DNA of 64,000 bases from Maribacter litopenaei (GCF_025244665.1 NZ_CP104205.1:1733001-1797000), one strand, 5' to 3'. Shown: positions 7,564-13,882, counted from the first letter of the stretch. Notes: generated by a model from the sequence alone, not told the origin. Translations and numbers: made by a program.

Positions 7564-7898
7564 TTATTTTCCTTTCGAGGTCAGTTGTTCGTTAAAGTCC
7601 AATGCAAGTTCAATCCAATGTTCAAAGTCATTTTCTTGTTTCAAGTTTTCTTCTTGGACGTGTATGTAACCTTTGTAATTCCGTCCTCTCATCACAACAG
7701 TTGAACATCCTATTTTTTTGACTTCTTGTTCGTGCAATTTAGGGTCAATTCGGCACATCATTCTTTTTGATCCAGCAGTCAAACACATTTTCCCGTTGAC
7801 CATAAAAGCCAAACTGCCGAACATTTTTTTTCCTCAACATTAGCCAAATGTTCGAGTGAATTTCTAATTCTTTGAGCAATGTTTTCGCTGTATGCCAT
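7564..7898 (-). CDS. TfoX/Sxy N-terminal domain protein, frameshifted
   Basis: The 3' frame gives MFGSLAFMVNGKMCL, a clear TfoX N-terminal domain signature, continuing through CRIDPKLHEQEV. The true start is upstream: ATG 7898 gives MAYSENIAQRIRNSLEHLANVEEKK, joined to MFG if the run of eight A near 7825 had nine. Full length is then about 112 residues, normal for single-domain TfoX proteins. These are small cytoplasmic proteins, some linked to competence regulation; single-domain versions are uncharacterised. The start overlaps the stop of the NTF2-like gene (TAATG), so the two are coupled in cassette H. Confidence 0.7.
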
Positions 7899-8281
7899 TA
7901 TTTTTTCGGTGTGTTTTTGTCAAACGTAAGCGTATCGAAATAGATATGCAGTGAAGTCAGTTTACCGTGCTTTGCAGTCCAAAATTCAGCAACATCTCCG
8001 TAAATATGCTTTCCATTTGGGAAAATGTAGTCGTAATTGGCAATAACACTTGCATTGTTGCCATCAATTATCATTCTTTTTATTCGTACGTTTTGGTAAA
8101 GCCTCGAAAAGCGAGCGATAATGTTAACATAGGTTTCTTTTCCTTTGTTTATATCGTCCTTTTCCATATTGTCGGCTCTGAATTCAAAATCGTCCGAGAT
8201 TACGGATTCCCAACCTTGCTTTTTTGCAAAGCCTTTGTAATAGGTTTCCAATAGCTCTTTTGTAGTCGTAGAATTTGTCAT
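7898..8281 (-). CDS. SnoaL/NTF2-like protein
   Basis: A 127-residue cytoplasmic protein with the cone-shaped alpha+beta barrel pattern of the NTF2/SnoaL superfamily: an N-terminal helix pair (TTKELLETYYKGFA), then strands with DDFEFRADN and a central GKHIYGDVAEFWTA. Such proteins act as small hydrolases or isomerases, or bind ligands; the sequence does not reveal which. It is the first gene of a two-gene unit with the TfoX-like gene and divergent from the HxlR regulator, whose operator covers its promoter (-7 box TACATTTG, 8332-8325). The set resembles a stress-inducible module carried as a self-regulated cassette. Confidence 0.75.
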   Translation of the reverse strand: MTNSTTTKELLETYYKGFAKKQGWESVISDDFEFRADNMEKDDINKGKETYVNIIARFSRLYQNVRIKRMIIDGNNASVIANYDYIFPNGKHIYGDVAEFWTAKHGKLTSLHIYFDTLTFDKNTPKK

Positions 8282-8305
8282 TTTTCAAATCTTTAATTTA
8301 AGTTA

Positions 8306-8371
8306 TTGCATTTTGCAAGTTCTGCAAATGTACAAAAGGTATTGTAAATTGCAAGTGCTTTATTATTTTTG
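8306..8371. promoter_or_regulatory. Divergent promoters with two HxlR-type operators
   Basis: Two inverted repeats of form TTGYA-N3-TGCAA lie 36 bp apart (8306-8318 and 8342-8354). The second contains both -33 TTG elements: plus-strand 8342-8344, 19 nt before TATTTTTG (8364-8371) for hxlR, and minus-strand 8354-8352, 19 nt before TACATTTG (8332-8325) for the NTF2-like gene. Confidence 0.65.
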
Positions 8372-8375
8372 TGGA

Positions 8376-8783
8376 ATGAAAAAAAATAGGTCGGACTGTC
8401 CAATCAGTTGTTCATTGGACGTTTTTGGTGATAAATGGTCTTTGTTGATAATCAGAGATATAATGCTCCGTGGAAAGTTGTCTTACAGCGAATTTTTAAA
8501 ATCGGAAGAAAAAATTGCGACAAATATTCTCGTCAATCGATTGAATATTCTTGAGTCCGAGAATATTCTTTCCAAAAGCGTATCGCCTGATAACAAGTCA
8601 AAATTTGTTTACAGTTTGACTAAAAAAGGTATTGACTTACTTCCGATTGTCATTGAAATTATGGATTGGGGTGCAAAGTACAATGAAAACTGTCCGAGAA
8701 GGGAAATTGGCAAAAAAATCCAAGTAGATAAGTCAAAAGTCATTTCCGATTATCTTGATAAACTAACTGAAGAATTTGGTTAG
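8376..8783 (+). CDS. HxlR-family transcriptional regulator
   Basis: A winged-helix protein of 135 residues. It has the family's N-terminal cysteine motif (SDCPISCSLDVFGDKWSLLI) and the wing SLTKKGIDLLP; HxlR members sense redox or electrophiles. I start at ATG 8376 because the upstream in-frame ATG at 8313 lies inside the operator and before the promoter. The -7 box ends only 4 nt before this ATG, so the transcript would be leaderless or nearly so. It is divergent from the NTF2-like/TfoX unit and shares its operators. It is the only gene of cassette H on the plus strand, against array direction. Confidence 0.85.
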   Translation: MKKNRSDCPISCSLDVFGDKWSLLIIRDIMLRGKLSYSEFLKSEEKIATNILVNRLNILESENILSKSVSPDNKSKFVYSLTKKGIDLLPIVIEIMDWGAKYNENCPRREIGKKIQVDKSKVISDYLDKLTEEFG

Positions 8784-8810
8784 TCCGTTCATTTTTTGCG
8801 TATTGTGGCT

Positions 8811-8935
8811 AACGGTCTTGGCTATGGTTTCGTTGCGTGAAAATCCGCGAGGATTTTCCGCCGTAAACCGAAGATAGCAAATTTGCGAGGACTTTCCGAG
8901 AGGAAAGTCAGAAGCAATGAACTATAGCCGTTGTT
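8811..8935. repeat. Cassette spacer 8 (identical to spacer 4)
   Basis: AAC 8811-8813 to GTT 8933-8935, 125 bp, matching 5247-5371. It belongs to the duplicated cassette unit 8810-9409. Confidence 0.8.
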
Positions 8936-9389
8936 AGGCAACGTTTTTTTTATTTATTCGGTCAACTAAAAATCCAATTCCGATTGAACTTGGAATTGTT
9001 ATCCAGCCATAAAATAACAAACTTATTCCAGTCATTGCAATTCCGTAAATCAGCATTTCCCATATTTGAGCTGGTGGGTCGTCTAAAGAACCAGTACAAT
9101 TTCCAGTAGTCCAATAACAAATATTCATTCCGATATTCAGCAAAATCCAACATAAATAATGTGAAACCGTTCCAGTCAAAAGTCCGATTAAAATTAGTTT
9201 TCCGTTTCTGTTTTCAGTCGATTTTTTAAAAATGAGTTTCCAAAAATAAAATCCGCAGACGAAAGCTGAAATTGGTGCTCCAATTGCTAAAATCCAGTAA
9301 CCGTTTCCAATTGCAGAATACGCAATATAAATTCCGAGTATAAGTCCGATAATTGAATTTAGTATTCCGAATTTGATTGCGTTACTCAT
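8934..9389 (-). CDS. Small four-helix membrane protein, copy 2
   Basis: The predicted 151-residue protein is identical to that encoded at 5370-5825, and the surrounding DNA from 8810 to 9409 matches 5246 to 5845 with no difference I can find. Identity stops at the T/AAC core on one side and one base past the AAC core on the other. It is the sole gene of cassette I. The perfect identity implies a very recent copying event through the cassette cores. Function unknown; probably an inner-membrane protein. Confidence 0.75.
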   Translation of the reverse strand: MSNAIKFGILNSIIGLILGIYIAYSAIGNGYWILAIGAPISAFVCGFYFWKLIFKKSTENRNGKLILIGLLTGTVSHYLCWILLNIGMNICYWTTGNCTGSLDDPPAQIWEMLIYGIAMTGISLLFYGWITIPSSIGIGFLVDRINKKNVA

Positions 9390-9405
9390 TTTTCAAATGT
9401 TGCCT

Positions 9406-9518
9406 AACGGTTTGTATATGAAACGTTGGAGACCGAAACTTAATAGATAAACACAAAAAATTGAATTATAAATTAACTTAAAAAAAGACCACTAAAGCAA
9501 TGTTTTATATACGTTGTT
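9406..9518. repeat. Cassette spacer 9 (attC-like hairpin)
   Basis: AAC 9406-9408 to GTT 9516-9518, 113 bp. Arms 9414-9428 and 9498-9512 pair over 15 bp with two plus-strand G-T wobbles (G9420, G9425). Confidence 0.78.
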
Positions 9519-9534
9519 ATGTGGCGTTATAAAT

Positions 9535-9888
9535 ATGGCTACTCGAATACACAAAAGAAAATCGCAAAACACTTACGTAGTATATTTTGTAAACCCTATT
9601 GATAAAGAAAATACCCAAATAGGACACTTTACAGAATTAAAAAAAGCTATTGAAATGGCTAGAAATAAAGATTCTGAATTTTACTCTGAACACCCTTATC
9701 TAATACCTAGCGGAATAACATTAGACAAAGCAAATAGGCGTTTTAGGGTTTACACAAGATACGGTATGTTTAAATCGCAAAAAACACTTATGCAAGCAGT
9801 TGAACAAAAACAAAACATAATTAGCGACTTAACCGAAATGAAATATATAGGCACAGGTAAAAATAGCGTTTTGACTAATGCCACATAA
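9535..9888 (+). CDS. Small two-repeat protein, possible DNA-binding domain
   Basis: The protein has 117 residues, basic at the N terminus (MATRIHKRKSQNTY). Two copies of a strand-strand-helix unit seem present: NTYVVYFVNP..HFTELKKAIEMA and RRFRVYTRYGMFKSQKTLMQAVEQ. The pattern recalls AP2-like or integrase-arm DNA-binding domains; this is inference from pattern, not a firm family call. I start at ATG 9535 because the upstream in-frame start at 9514 lies across the spacer core. It is the cassette next to the recombinase (J), encoded opposite to array direction, and its TAA overlaps the terminal AAC core (9887-9889). Confidence 0.55.
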   Translation: MATRIHKRKSQNTYVVYFVNPIDKENTQIGHFTELKKAIEMARNKDSEFYSEHPYLIPSGITLDKANRRFRVYTRYGMFKSQKTLMQAVEQKQNIISDLTEMKYIGTGKNSVLTNAT

Positions 9889-9983
9889 CACCTAAATAGA
9901 TGTAGTTTTGGTTATAACGCTAAATCTACTAAAATTCTTTTCCTAGTCAAGAAAAATGAGGTAGTCTAAATTGTAATAGTGTT
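9887..9983. other. attI-like junction between array and recombinase
   Basis: Bounded like a spacer, from AAC (9887-9889, end of cassette J) to GTT (9981-9983), but it lacks the long hairpin: only AACAC/GTGTT and weak internal complementarity are visible. Integron attI sites also sit here and are not palindromic. The following GTTAGGT matches the GTTRRRY core. Assignment is by position and is inferred. Confidence 0.45.
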
Positions 9984-10039
9984 AGGTAATATGTATATAA
10001 AAAATATATCTTTATGGTAATTATATACAAAATACCTAA
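9982..10039. repeat. Inverted repeat abutting the recombinase start codon
   Basis: Arms 9982-10000 and 10021-10039 match at 17 of 19 positions, the inner 9 bp (TGTATATAA/TTATATACA) perfectly. The right arm ends one base before the GTG start at 10040. A TATCTTTA sequence (10007-10014), close to the -7 consensus, is in the loop. It could be a recombinase binding site that also regulates its expression. Confidence 0.6.
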
Positions 10040-11107
10040 GTGGACTTATCTAAATATAAATTCAGTTATACCACCCACAGAGGCCAAGGGGTCATTTTAA
10101 TTCAATTTGAGTACAGTCAAAAGTTAAAGGATGACATGCGGCGAAGATTCCCTTCGGCAAAGTGGAGCCGGACCAAAAAAAGTTGGTACCTGCCCGATCT
10201 TCCAAGCATCCGCAGGGCATTGAACCTAATAGAAAAATCTGAGGTAGACGGTAAATTGGCAAAAATTAACCCTGTAAACAGAGAGGCCTATATACACATG
10301 CACGAACAGTTGCAGTTGAAGGGGTACAGTCAAAATACCGTTCGGCAGTATTTAGGAGAACTTTACCACCTATTAAGGTTGTTAAAGGCTTATCCCATAG
10401 AAGAACTCACACCCAAGCGCTTAAAGGACTATTTTCTCTACTGCGTACAGAAGGAAGGTATGGCAGAGCGTAAACTCAATGGAAAAATAAATGCTATAAA
10501 ATTTTATTTTGAACAGGTATTGCATCGTCCTAGAATGTTTTTTGATATTCCCGCACCTAAAAAACCGCAACAGCTCCCCAAAACACTTAGCAAAAATGAG
10601 GTAAAGCGTATTTTTGAAGTTACCCGCAACATAAAACATTTGGTGGCCTTACAACTAAGTTATGGTATGGGTTTAAGGGTATCTGAAGTGGTGAACCTTA
10701 AGGTCGAGGATATAGACAGTGACCGCATGGTGGTGCACATTAGGGGGGCAAAAGGTAAAAAGGACAGGTACGTGCCGTTGCCAACAAGCATAGTGCCCTT
10801 ATTGCGCAGGTATTATTTGGATTACAGGCCCCAAGACTATTTGTTGGAAGGTCAGTATGGCGGCCAATATGCGAAGGTGAGCGTTCAAAACATTTTTAAA
10901 ACGGCGATGAACAAAGCGGGCGTAACTAAAAGAATTGGCATACATGGGCTTAGACATAGCTATGCCACCCATTTATTGGAAAGTGGGGCAGATATGCGTT
11001 TTATTCAAGAACTTTTGGGTCACAACTCCATAAAGACCACCCGGATCTACACAAAAGTGACCCCGAGAAGCCTATCTAACATCCAAAGCCCATTGGATTC
11101 CCTTTAA
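10040..11107 (+). CDS. Tyrosine recombinase (XerC/D-type) of the cassette array
   Basis: A 355-residue site-specific recombinase. Residues 1-60 form an extra N-terminal domain (FSYTTHRGQGVILIQF, W42, KKSWYLPD), about 80-165 the SAM-like core-binding domain, and 180-350 the catalytic domain. Catalytic residues are all present: R213 in GLRVSE, a lysine in the KGKKDRYVPLP hairpin, H302 and R305 in HGLRHS, H328 in LLGH, and Y337. I see no extra insertion between the hairpin and HxxR box as in IntI integrases, yet it ends in SPLDSL, as IntI often does (SPLD). Start is GTG. It faces away from the cassettes, the position of intI in integrons. Confidence 0.9.
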   Translation: MDLSKYKFSYTTHRGQGVILIQFEYSQKLKDDMRRRFPSAKWSRTKKSWYLPDLPSIRRALNLIEKSEVDGKLAKINPVNREAYIHMHEQLQLKGYSQNTVRQYLGELYHLLRLLKAYPIEELTPKRLKDYFLYCVQKEGMAERKLNGKINAIKFYFEQVLHRPRMFFDIPAPKKPQQLPKTLSKNEVKRIFEVTRNIKHLVALQLSYGMGLRVSEVVNLKVEDIDSDRMVVHIRGAKGKKDRYVPLPTSIVPLLRRYYLDYRPQDYLLEGQYGGQYAKVSVQNIFKTAMNKAGVTKRIGIHGLRHSYATHLLESGADMRFIQELLGHNSIKTTRIYTKVTPRSLSNIQSPLDSL

Positions 11108-11141
11108 GGCCGATGTATTTGTCAAATATCAAAGGATACTG

Positions 11142-11600
11142 TTATGGAACCAGTCGTTTTTTAAAGCAAACACTATTCTCCACCCCCTCATAAGGCGGGT
11201 AATTTGCAGTAACATCATACCCGTTCTTTTTATAAAGTGCAATGGCCTCCGGTTGGCGTAGGCCGGTTTCAAGAACGCAGTACGTATACCCTAATTCCTG
11301 TGCCCAAGTTTCCAGGGCGACCAAGACCTTAGAGGCGATACCCTTTCCTCGTTTATCCGGGTTCACATACATCCGTTTTACTTCCACACTTTGGTCGTCA
11401 AAATGCTTAAAGGCGCCACAGCCCAAGCAAACCCCGTCCTCAGAATAGACAATACAGTGTTTTAATTGTGAGATGCCATTAAACTGGGAATAAAAGATAG
11501 TGTCTTCCCCATCGCGCTCGGCTAAATCGGCGTCCAATAATTTTACCAATCCTTGAAAGGCCTCATTGCTTGAATCCGTTCTTAGTAATGCTTCCTTCAT
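11142..11600 (-). CDS. GNAT family N-acetyltransferase
   Basis: An acetyl-CoA-dependent acetyltransferase of about 152 residues. The acetyl-CoA-binding motif A is clear in VKRMYVNPDKRGKGIASKVL, followed by the family's C-terminal YCVLETGLRQPEAIALYKKNGY. I start at ATG 11600 (MKEALLRTDSSN) and not at 11654, because the repaired upstream phosphatase gene ends at 11608, leaving an 8-nt gap. Substrate unknown. It is the last gene of the nucleotidase operon and the first gene beyond the recombinase, facing it. Confidence 0.8.
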   Translation of the reverse strand: MKEALLRTDSSNEAFQGLVKLLDADLAERDGEDTIFYSQFNGISQLKHCIVYSEDGVCLGCGAFKHFDDQSVEVKRMYVNPDKRGKGIASKVLVALETWAQELGYTYCVLETGLRQPEAIALYKKNGYDVTANYPPYEGVENSVCFKKRLVP

Positions 11601-11607
11601 CGTTTTA

Positions 11608-12512
11608 CTATACTGAAATTGTGTACCCGTTTGTTGTAGGCCCATTGCCCTCAAAATAAAAATCGATCCTGCCCAAGTTCACCCCAAAACAGCCTACCTG
11701 GTTCACCGAATATCACGGCCGTTGGCGTTGGTCACAATGGTGGGCCGTTCCAAAAAGGTGTGGGTATGCCCACCGATAATTAAATCGGTATGCTTGGTTC
11801 TTTTTCCAAGGGTCAGGTCATCTCGCCTATTTTCATTCTCATAGCTGTATCCCAAATGGGACAAACAAATAATTAAATCGCATTTTTCGGTTTCTTTTAA
11901 ACGGGTTTCCATATCGGTAGCGATTTCGTAGGGGTCTAGATATTGGGTCTCGTTATACAGTTTTTGTGTCACCAAGCCGGCCAATTTTATGCCTAGCCCA
12001 TAAACCCCTACTTTAATACCGTCTTTAGTATAAGTATTGTAGGGTCGGGTGAATCCGTCCATGACGGTATTGGAAAAATCGTAGTTGGCAATGAGGAAAT
12101 CAAAACTGGCATAGGGCAGTTGGGCCAAGAGTCCGTCAATACCATTGTCAAAATCATGGTTGCCAATGGTGGCGGCATCGTATTTGAGCTTGCTCATCAG
12201 CTTAAATTCCAATTCCCCGCCGTAAAAATTAAAATAGGGGGTACCCTGAAAAATATCCCCAGCGTCCAGTAGCAGGGTGTTGGGGTTTTCCTCCCTTATT
12301 TTGTGCACCAACGCCGCTCTACGTGCCAAACCTCCCAATCCTGGAAAGTCGGCATAGTCTTGGGGGAAAGCGTCGATATGGCTGTGAACATCGTTGGTAT
12401 GTAGAATGGTCAAATGCTTTTTCTGACCGGAACAAGAACTTAAGGTCAGTCCACCTGTTGATACAAAAGCGGAGCTAATAACCCCATTTTTAACAAATTG
12501 TCTTCTTTTCAT
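11608..12512 (-). CDS. 5'-nucleotidase-type metallophosphatase, catalytic half (frameshifted)
   Basis: It begins with a twin-arginine-like signal (MKRRQFVKNG) and lipobox LSSC. Metallophosphatase motifs follow in order: LHTNDVHSH, DAGDIFQG, GNHDFDNG, LSHLGYS and GGHTH, the dinuclear metal site of UshA-like nucleotidases. The frame stops early at 11703; reading TTCGG near 11705 as TTCTGG continues it as ILVNQVGCFGVNLGRIDFYF to a stop at 11608, about 302 residues. UshA's substrate-binding C-terminal half is a separate gene directly upstream (12515-13300), so the two lipoproteins probably work as one periplasmic enzyme. Confidence 0.85.
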
Positions 12513-12514
12513 AG

Positions 12515-13300
12515 CTACTGTACCTTGTAATATCTCAAATCGACCTTCGGGGAAAGCGTGTCTACCTTGGTAAAAAAATCTATCATGGCGCTACGGATCT
12601 TATAATCGATATCCGTCACCTCCAGGGCATCCTTAAAAAAAACCATATCGTCACCACCCGAGACCAAATAGTCGGAAGTGGCTACATAATAGTTTTTGTT
12701 CTCATCAAATGGTTCACCCTTAATGGTTAGGGATTTGATACTATCATCGGTGTTCAAAACCAATTGAATGCCCGCAACGGGATGCGCCCTTTTGGATTGT
12801 ATTAGGTAGGACAACATCTCTTTGACAGATGTGCCTTTTAGTTCCACAATGGAAATATTGTTCTCAAAGGGCATTACCTCAAAGGCCGTACGTGCGGAGA
12901 CCTTCCCTTCTGAAATACTGGAACGGATCCCGCCATGGTTCAATAGGACAAAATCAAGGTCCGTGCCGGTCCGGCTTTTAAAAATAGGCGCCGCTTGTTC
13001 CAGTATGATATCGGCCATCAGATTGCCTGCGCTAGTGTTGTAGGTGCCATCGGTTTTGGTGATGTCCCAAGAAGCATAGGCCAAGGTACTGTCCAATACT
13101 TCTTCCACACGTTTGTGATAGGGGAGGATAAACTCCGCTATGGAATCTGTAACCCCATAGGTACTGTCAATTTCTACTTGTTTTCCCTCTATTTTGGACA
13201 GCGTTTTCAGGTTCTGCCGACAGGATACAAACAGAAGTGTTGTTAAAAATATAACAAAATGTTTTATTTTTAAATAACCAAAGTGTTTTAACTTCGTCAT
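12515..13300 (-). CDS. 5'-nucleotidase C-terminal (substrate-binding) domain lipoprotein
   Basis: A 261-residue lipoprotein (lipobox LLFVSC at about residue 27) consisting of the 5_nucleotid_C domain: NTSAGNLMADIILEQ, LLNHGGIRSSI, FENNISIVELKG and the terminal VATSDYLVSGGDDMVFF loop that binds the nucleotide base. In UshA these residues are in one chain with the phosphatase domain; here the phosphatase is the next gene, 2 nt downstream. First gene of the three-gene unit ending in the GNAT gene. Periplasmic or outer-membrane nucleotide salvage is likely. The family call is firm. Confidence 0.87.
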   Translation of the reverse strand: MTKLKHFGYLKIKHFVIFLTTLLFVSCRQNLKTLSKIEGKQVEIDSTYGVTDSIAEFILPYHKRVEEVLDSTLAYASWDITKTDGTYNTSAGNLMADIILEQAAPIFKSRTGTDLDFVLLNHGGIRSSISEGKVSARTAFEVMPFENNISIVELKGTSVKEMLSYLIQSKRAHPVAGIQLVLNTDDSIKSLTIKGEPFDENKNYYVATSDYLVSGGDDMVFFKDALEVTDIDYKIRSAMIDFFTKVDTLSPKVDLRYYKVQ

Positions 13301-13320
13301 ACAGTTGAACGGATATTATT

Positions 13321-13328
13321 TACATTTG
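13321..13328 (+). promoter_or_regulatory. -7 box TACATTTG upstream of the dapA unit
   Basis: The sequence matches the Bacteroidota -7 consensus TAnnTTTG and lies 17 nt before ATG 13346. A TTG exists at 13305-13307, but with 13 nt it is closer than the usual spacing, so only the -7 element is called. Confidence 0.4.
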
Positions 13329-13345
13329 TAGAAATGTAAAAATAC

Positions 13346-13879
13346 ATGTTTTTAAAAGGAATTAAGGACAAGTTTAAACAGAAATCCGGACTTAAATTTA
13401 TTAAGCAGGAACTGGAAAAACCCGGGTATGTAAGCACCCGGAAAAAGGGAATAAGTTCTTTGGGTTGTATTGTGGATTTGGACAAGTTCGATAAGTCTGA
13501 TGTGTTCTATCAATTTTTGGATGATTTCTCCTTAAGGCCCAATGCGGTCAAAATTATAGGCTACAAGAGTTATTATGATAAAAATTCACCGTATTCCACT
13601 CCTATATTTTCCGATAAGGATTTGGGATGGAACGGTGAGATCCAAAACAGCTATGCATTGGAGTTTTTGAGTAGGGAATACGATTTGTTGGTAAACTATT
13701 ACGACGAGAACAACCTGCTGCTAAACTTAATGTCCATTAAAACCAAGGCGAGGATCAAAGTAGGTTTTGGAGCTGTGGGCCCGGACTACAATGACCTGAT
13801 ATTGCAAACCCCCCTGTCCGATTTTAAAACGTTCAAAAATGAATTGAAAAAGTATTTAGGCGTTTTTAAAGAAATATAA
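13346..13879 (+). CDS. DUF6913-like hypothetical protein
   Basis: A soluble 177-residue protein without signal peptide, starting MFLKGIKDKFKQKSG. Proteins like this are regularly found just upstream of dapA in Flavobacteriia (DUF6913, from memory); the function is unknown. The central part carries alternating strands and helices (SLGCIVDLDKFDKSD, YDLLVNYYDENNLLL). The stop is 3 nt before dapA, so both are surely co-transcribed, from a promoter in the 45-nt gap to the divergent nucleotidase operon. Confidence is high that it is a gene, moderate for the family name. Confidence 0.75.
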   Translation: MFLKGIKDKFKQKSGLKFIKQELEKPGYVSTRKKGISSLGCIVDLDKFDKSDVFYQFLDDFSLRPNAVKIIGYKSYYDKNSPYSTPIFSDKDLGWNGEIQNSYALEFLSREYDLLVNYYDENNLLLNLMSIKTKARIKVGFGAVGPDYNDLILQTPLSDFKTFKNELKKYLGVFKEI

Positions 13880-13882
13880 GTT

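Larger units (their letters stand above)
1..11107. mobile_element. Integron-like gene-cassette array with its recombinase
   Basis: The array runs from beyond the left edge to a divergent tyrosine recombinase at its right end. Cassettes A-J are separated by nine hairpin spacers, described one by one below. In array orientation (minus strand) every cassette starts GTT plus seven cassette-specific bases and ends with their reverse complement plus AAC. This is the R'/R'' relation known for integron attC sites, where GTTRRRY and RYYYAAC of one cassette pair after circularisation. The cargo is unrelated between cassettes, mostly accessory. Seen: repeats, boundaries, divergent recombinase. Known: integron organisation. 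Inferred: that the recombinase moves these cassettes. Confidence 0.8.

Noticed and set aside
5246..9409. Duplicate unit as an insertion sequence
   Set aside because: No transposase, no target-site duplication; breakpoints coincide with the AAC/GTT cores, and the encoded protein is a small membrane protein.
277..9518. CRISPR array or simple dispersed repeats
   Set aside because: Units are about 124 bp palindromes separated by genes of 0.3-2.3 kb, with cassette-specific ends; no short regular repeat-spacer pattern and no cas genes.
10040..11107. Calling the recombinase IntI and the array a standard class of integron
   Set aside because: The position fits and the protein ends in SPLD as IntI does, but I see no IntI-specific insertion, and SPLD-type ends also occur in other Bacteroidota integrases. 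Core sequences often break GTTRRRY. I describe it as integron-like.
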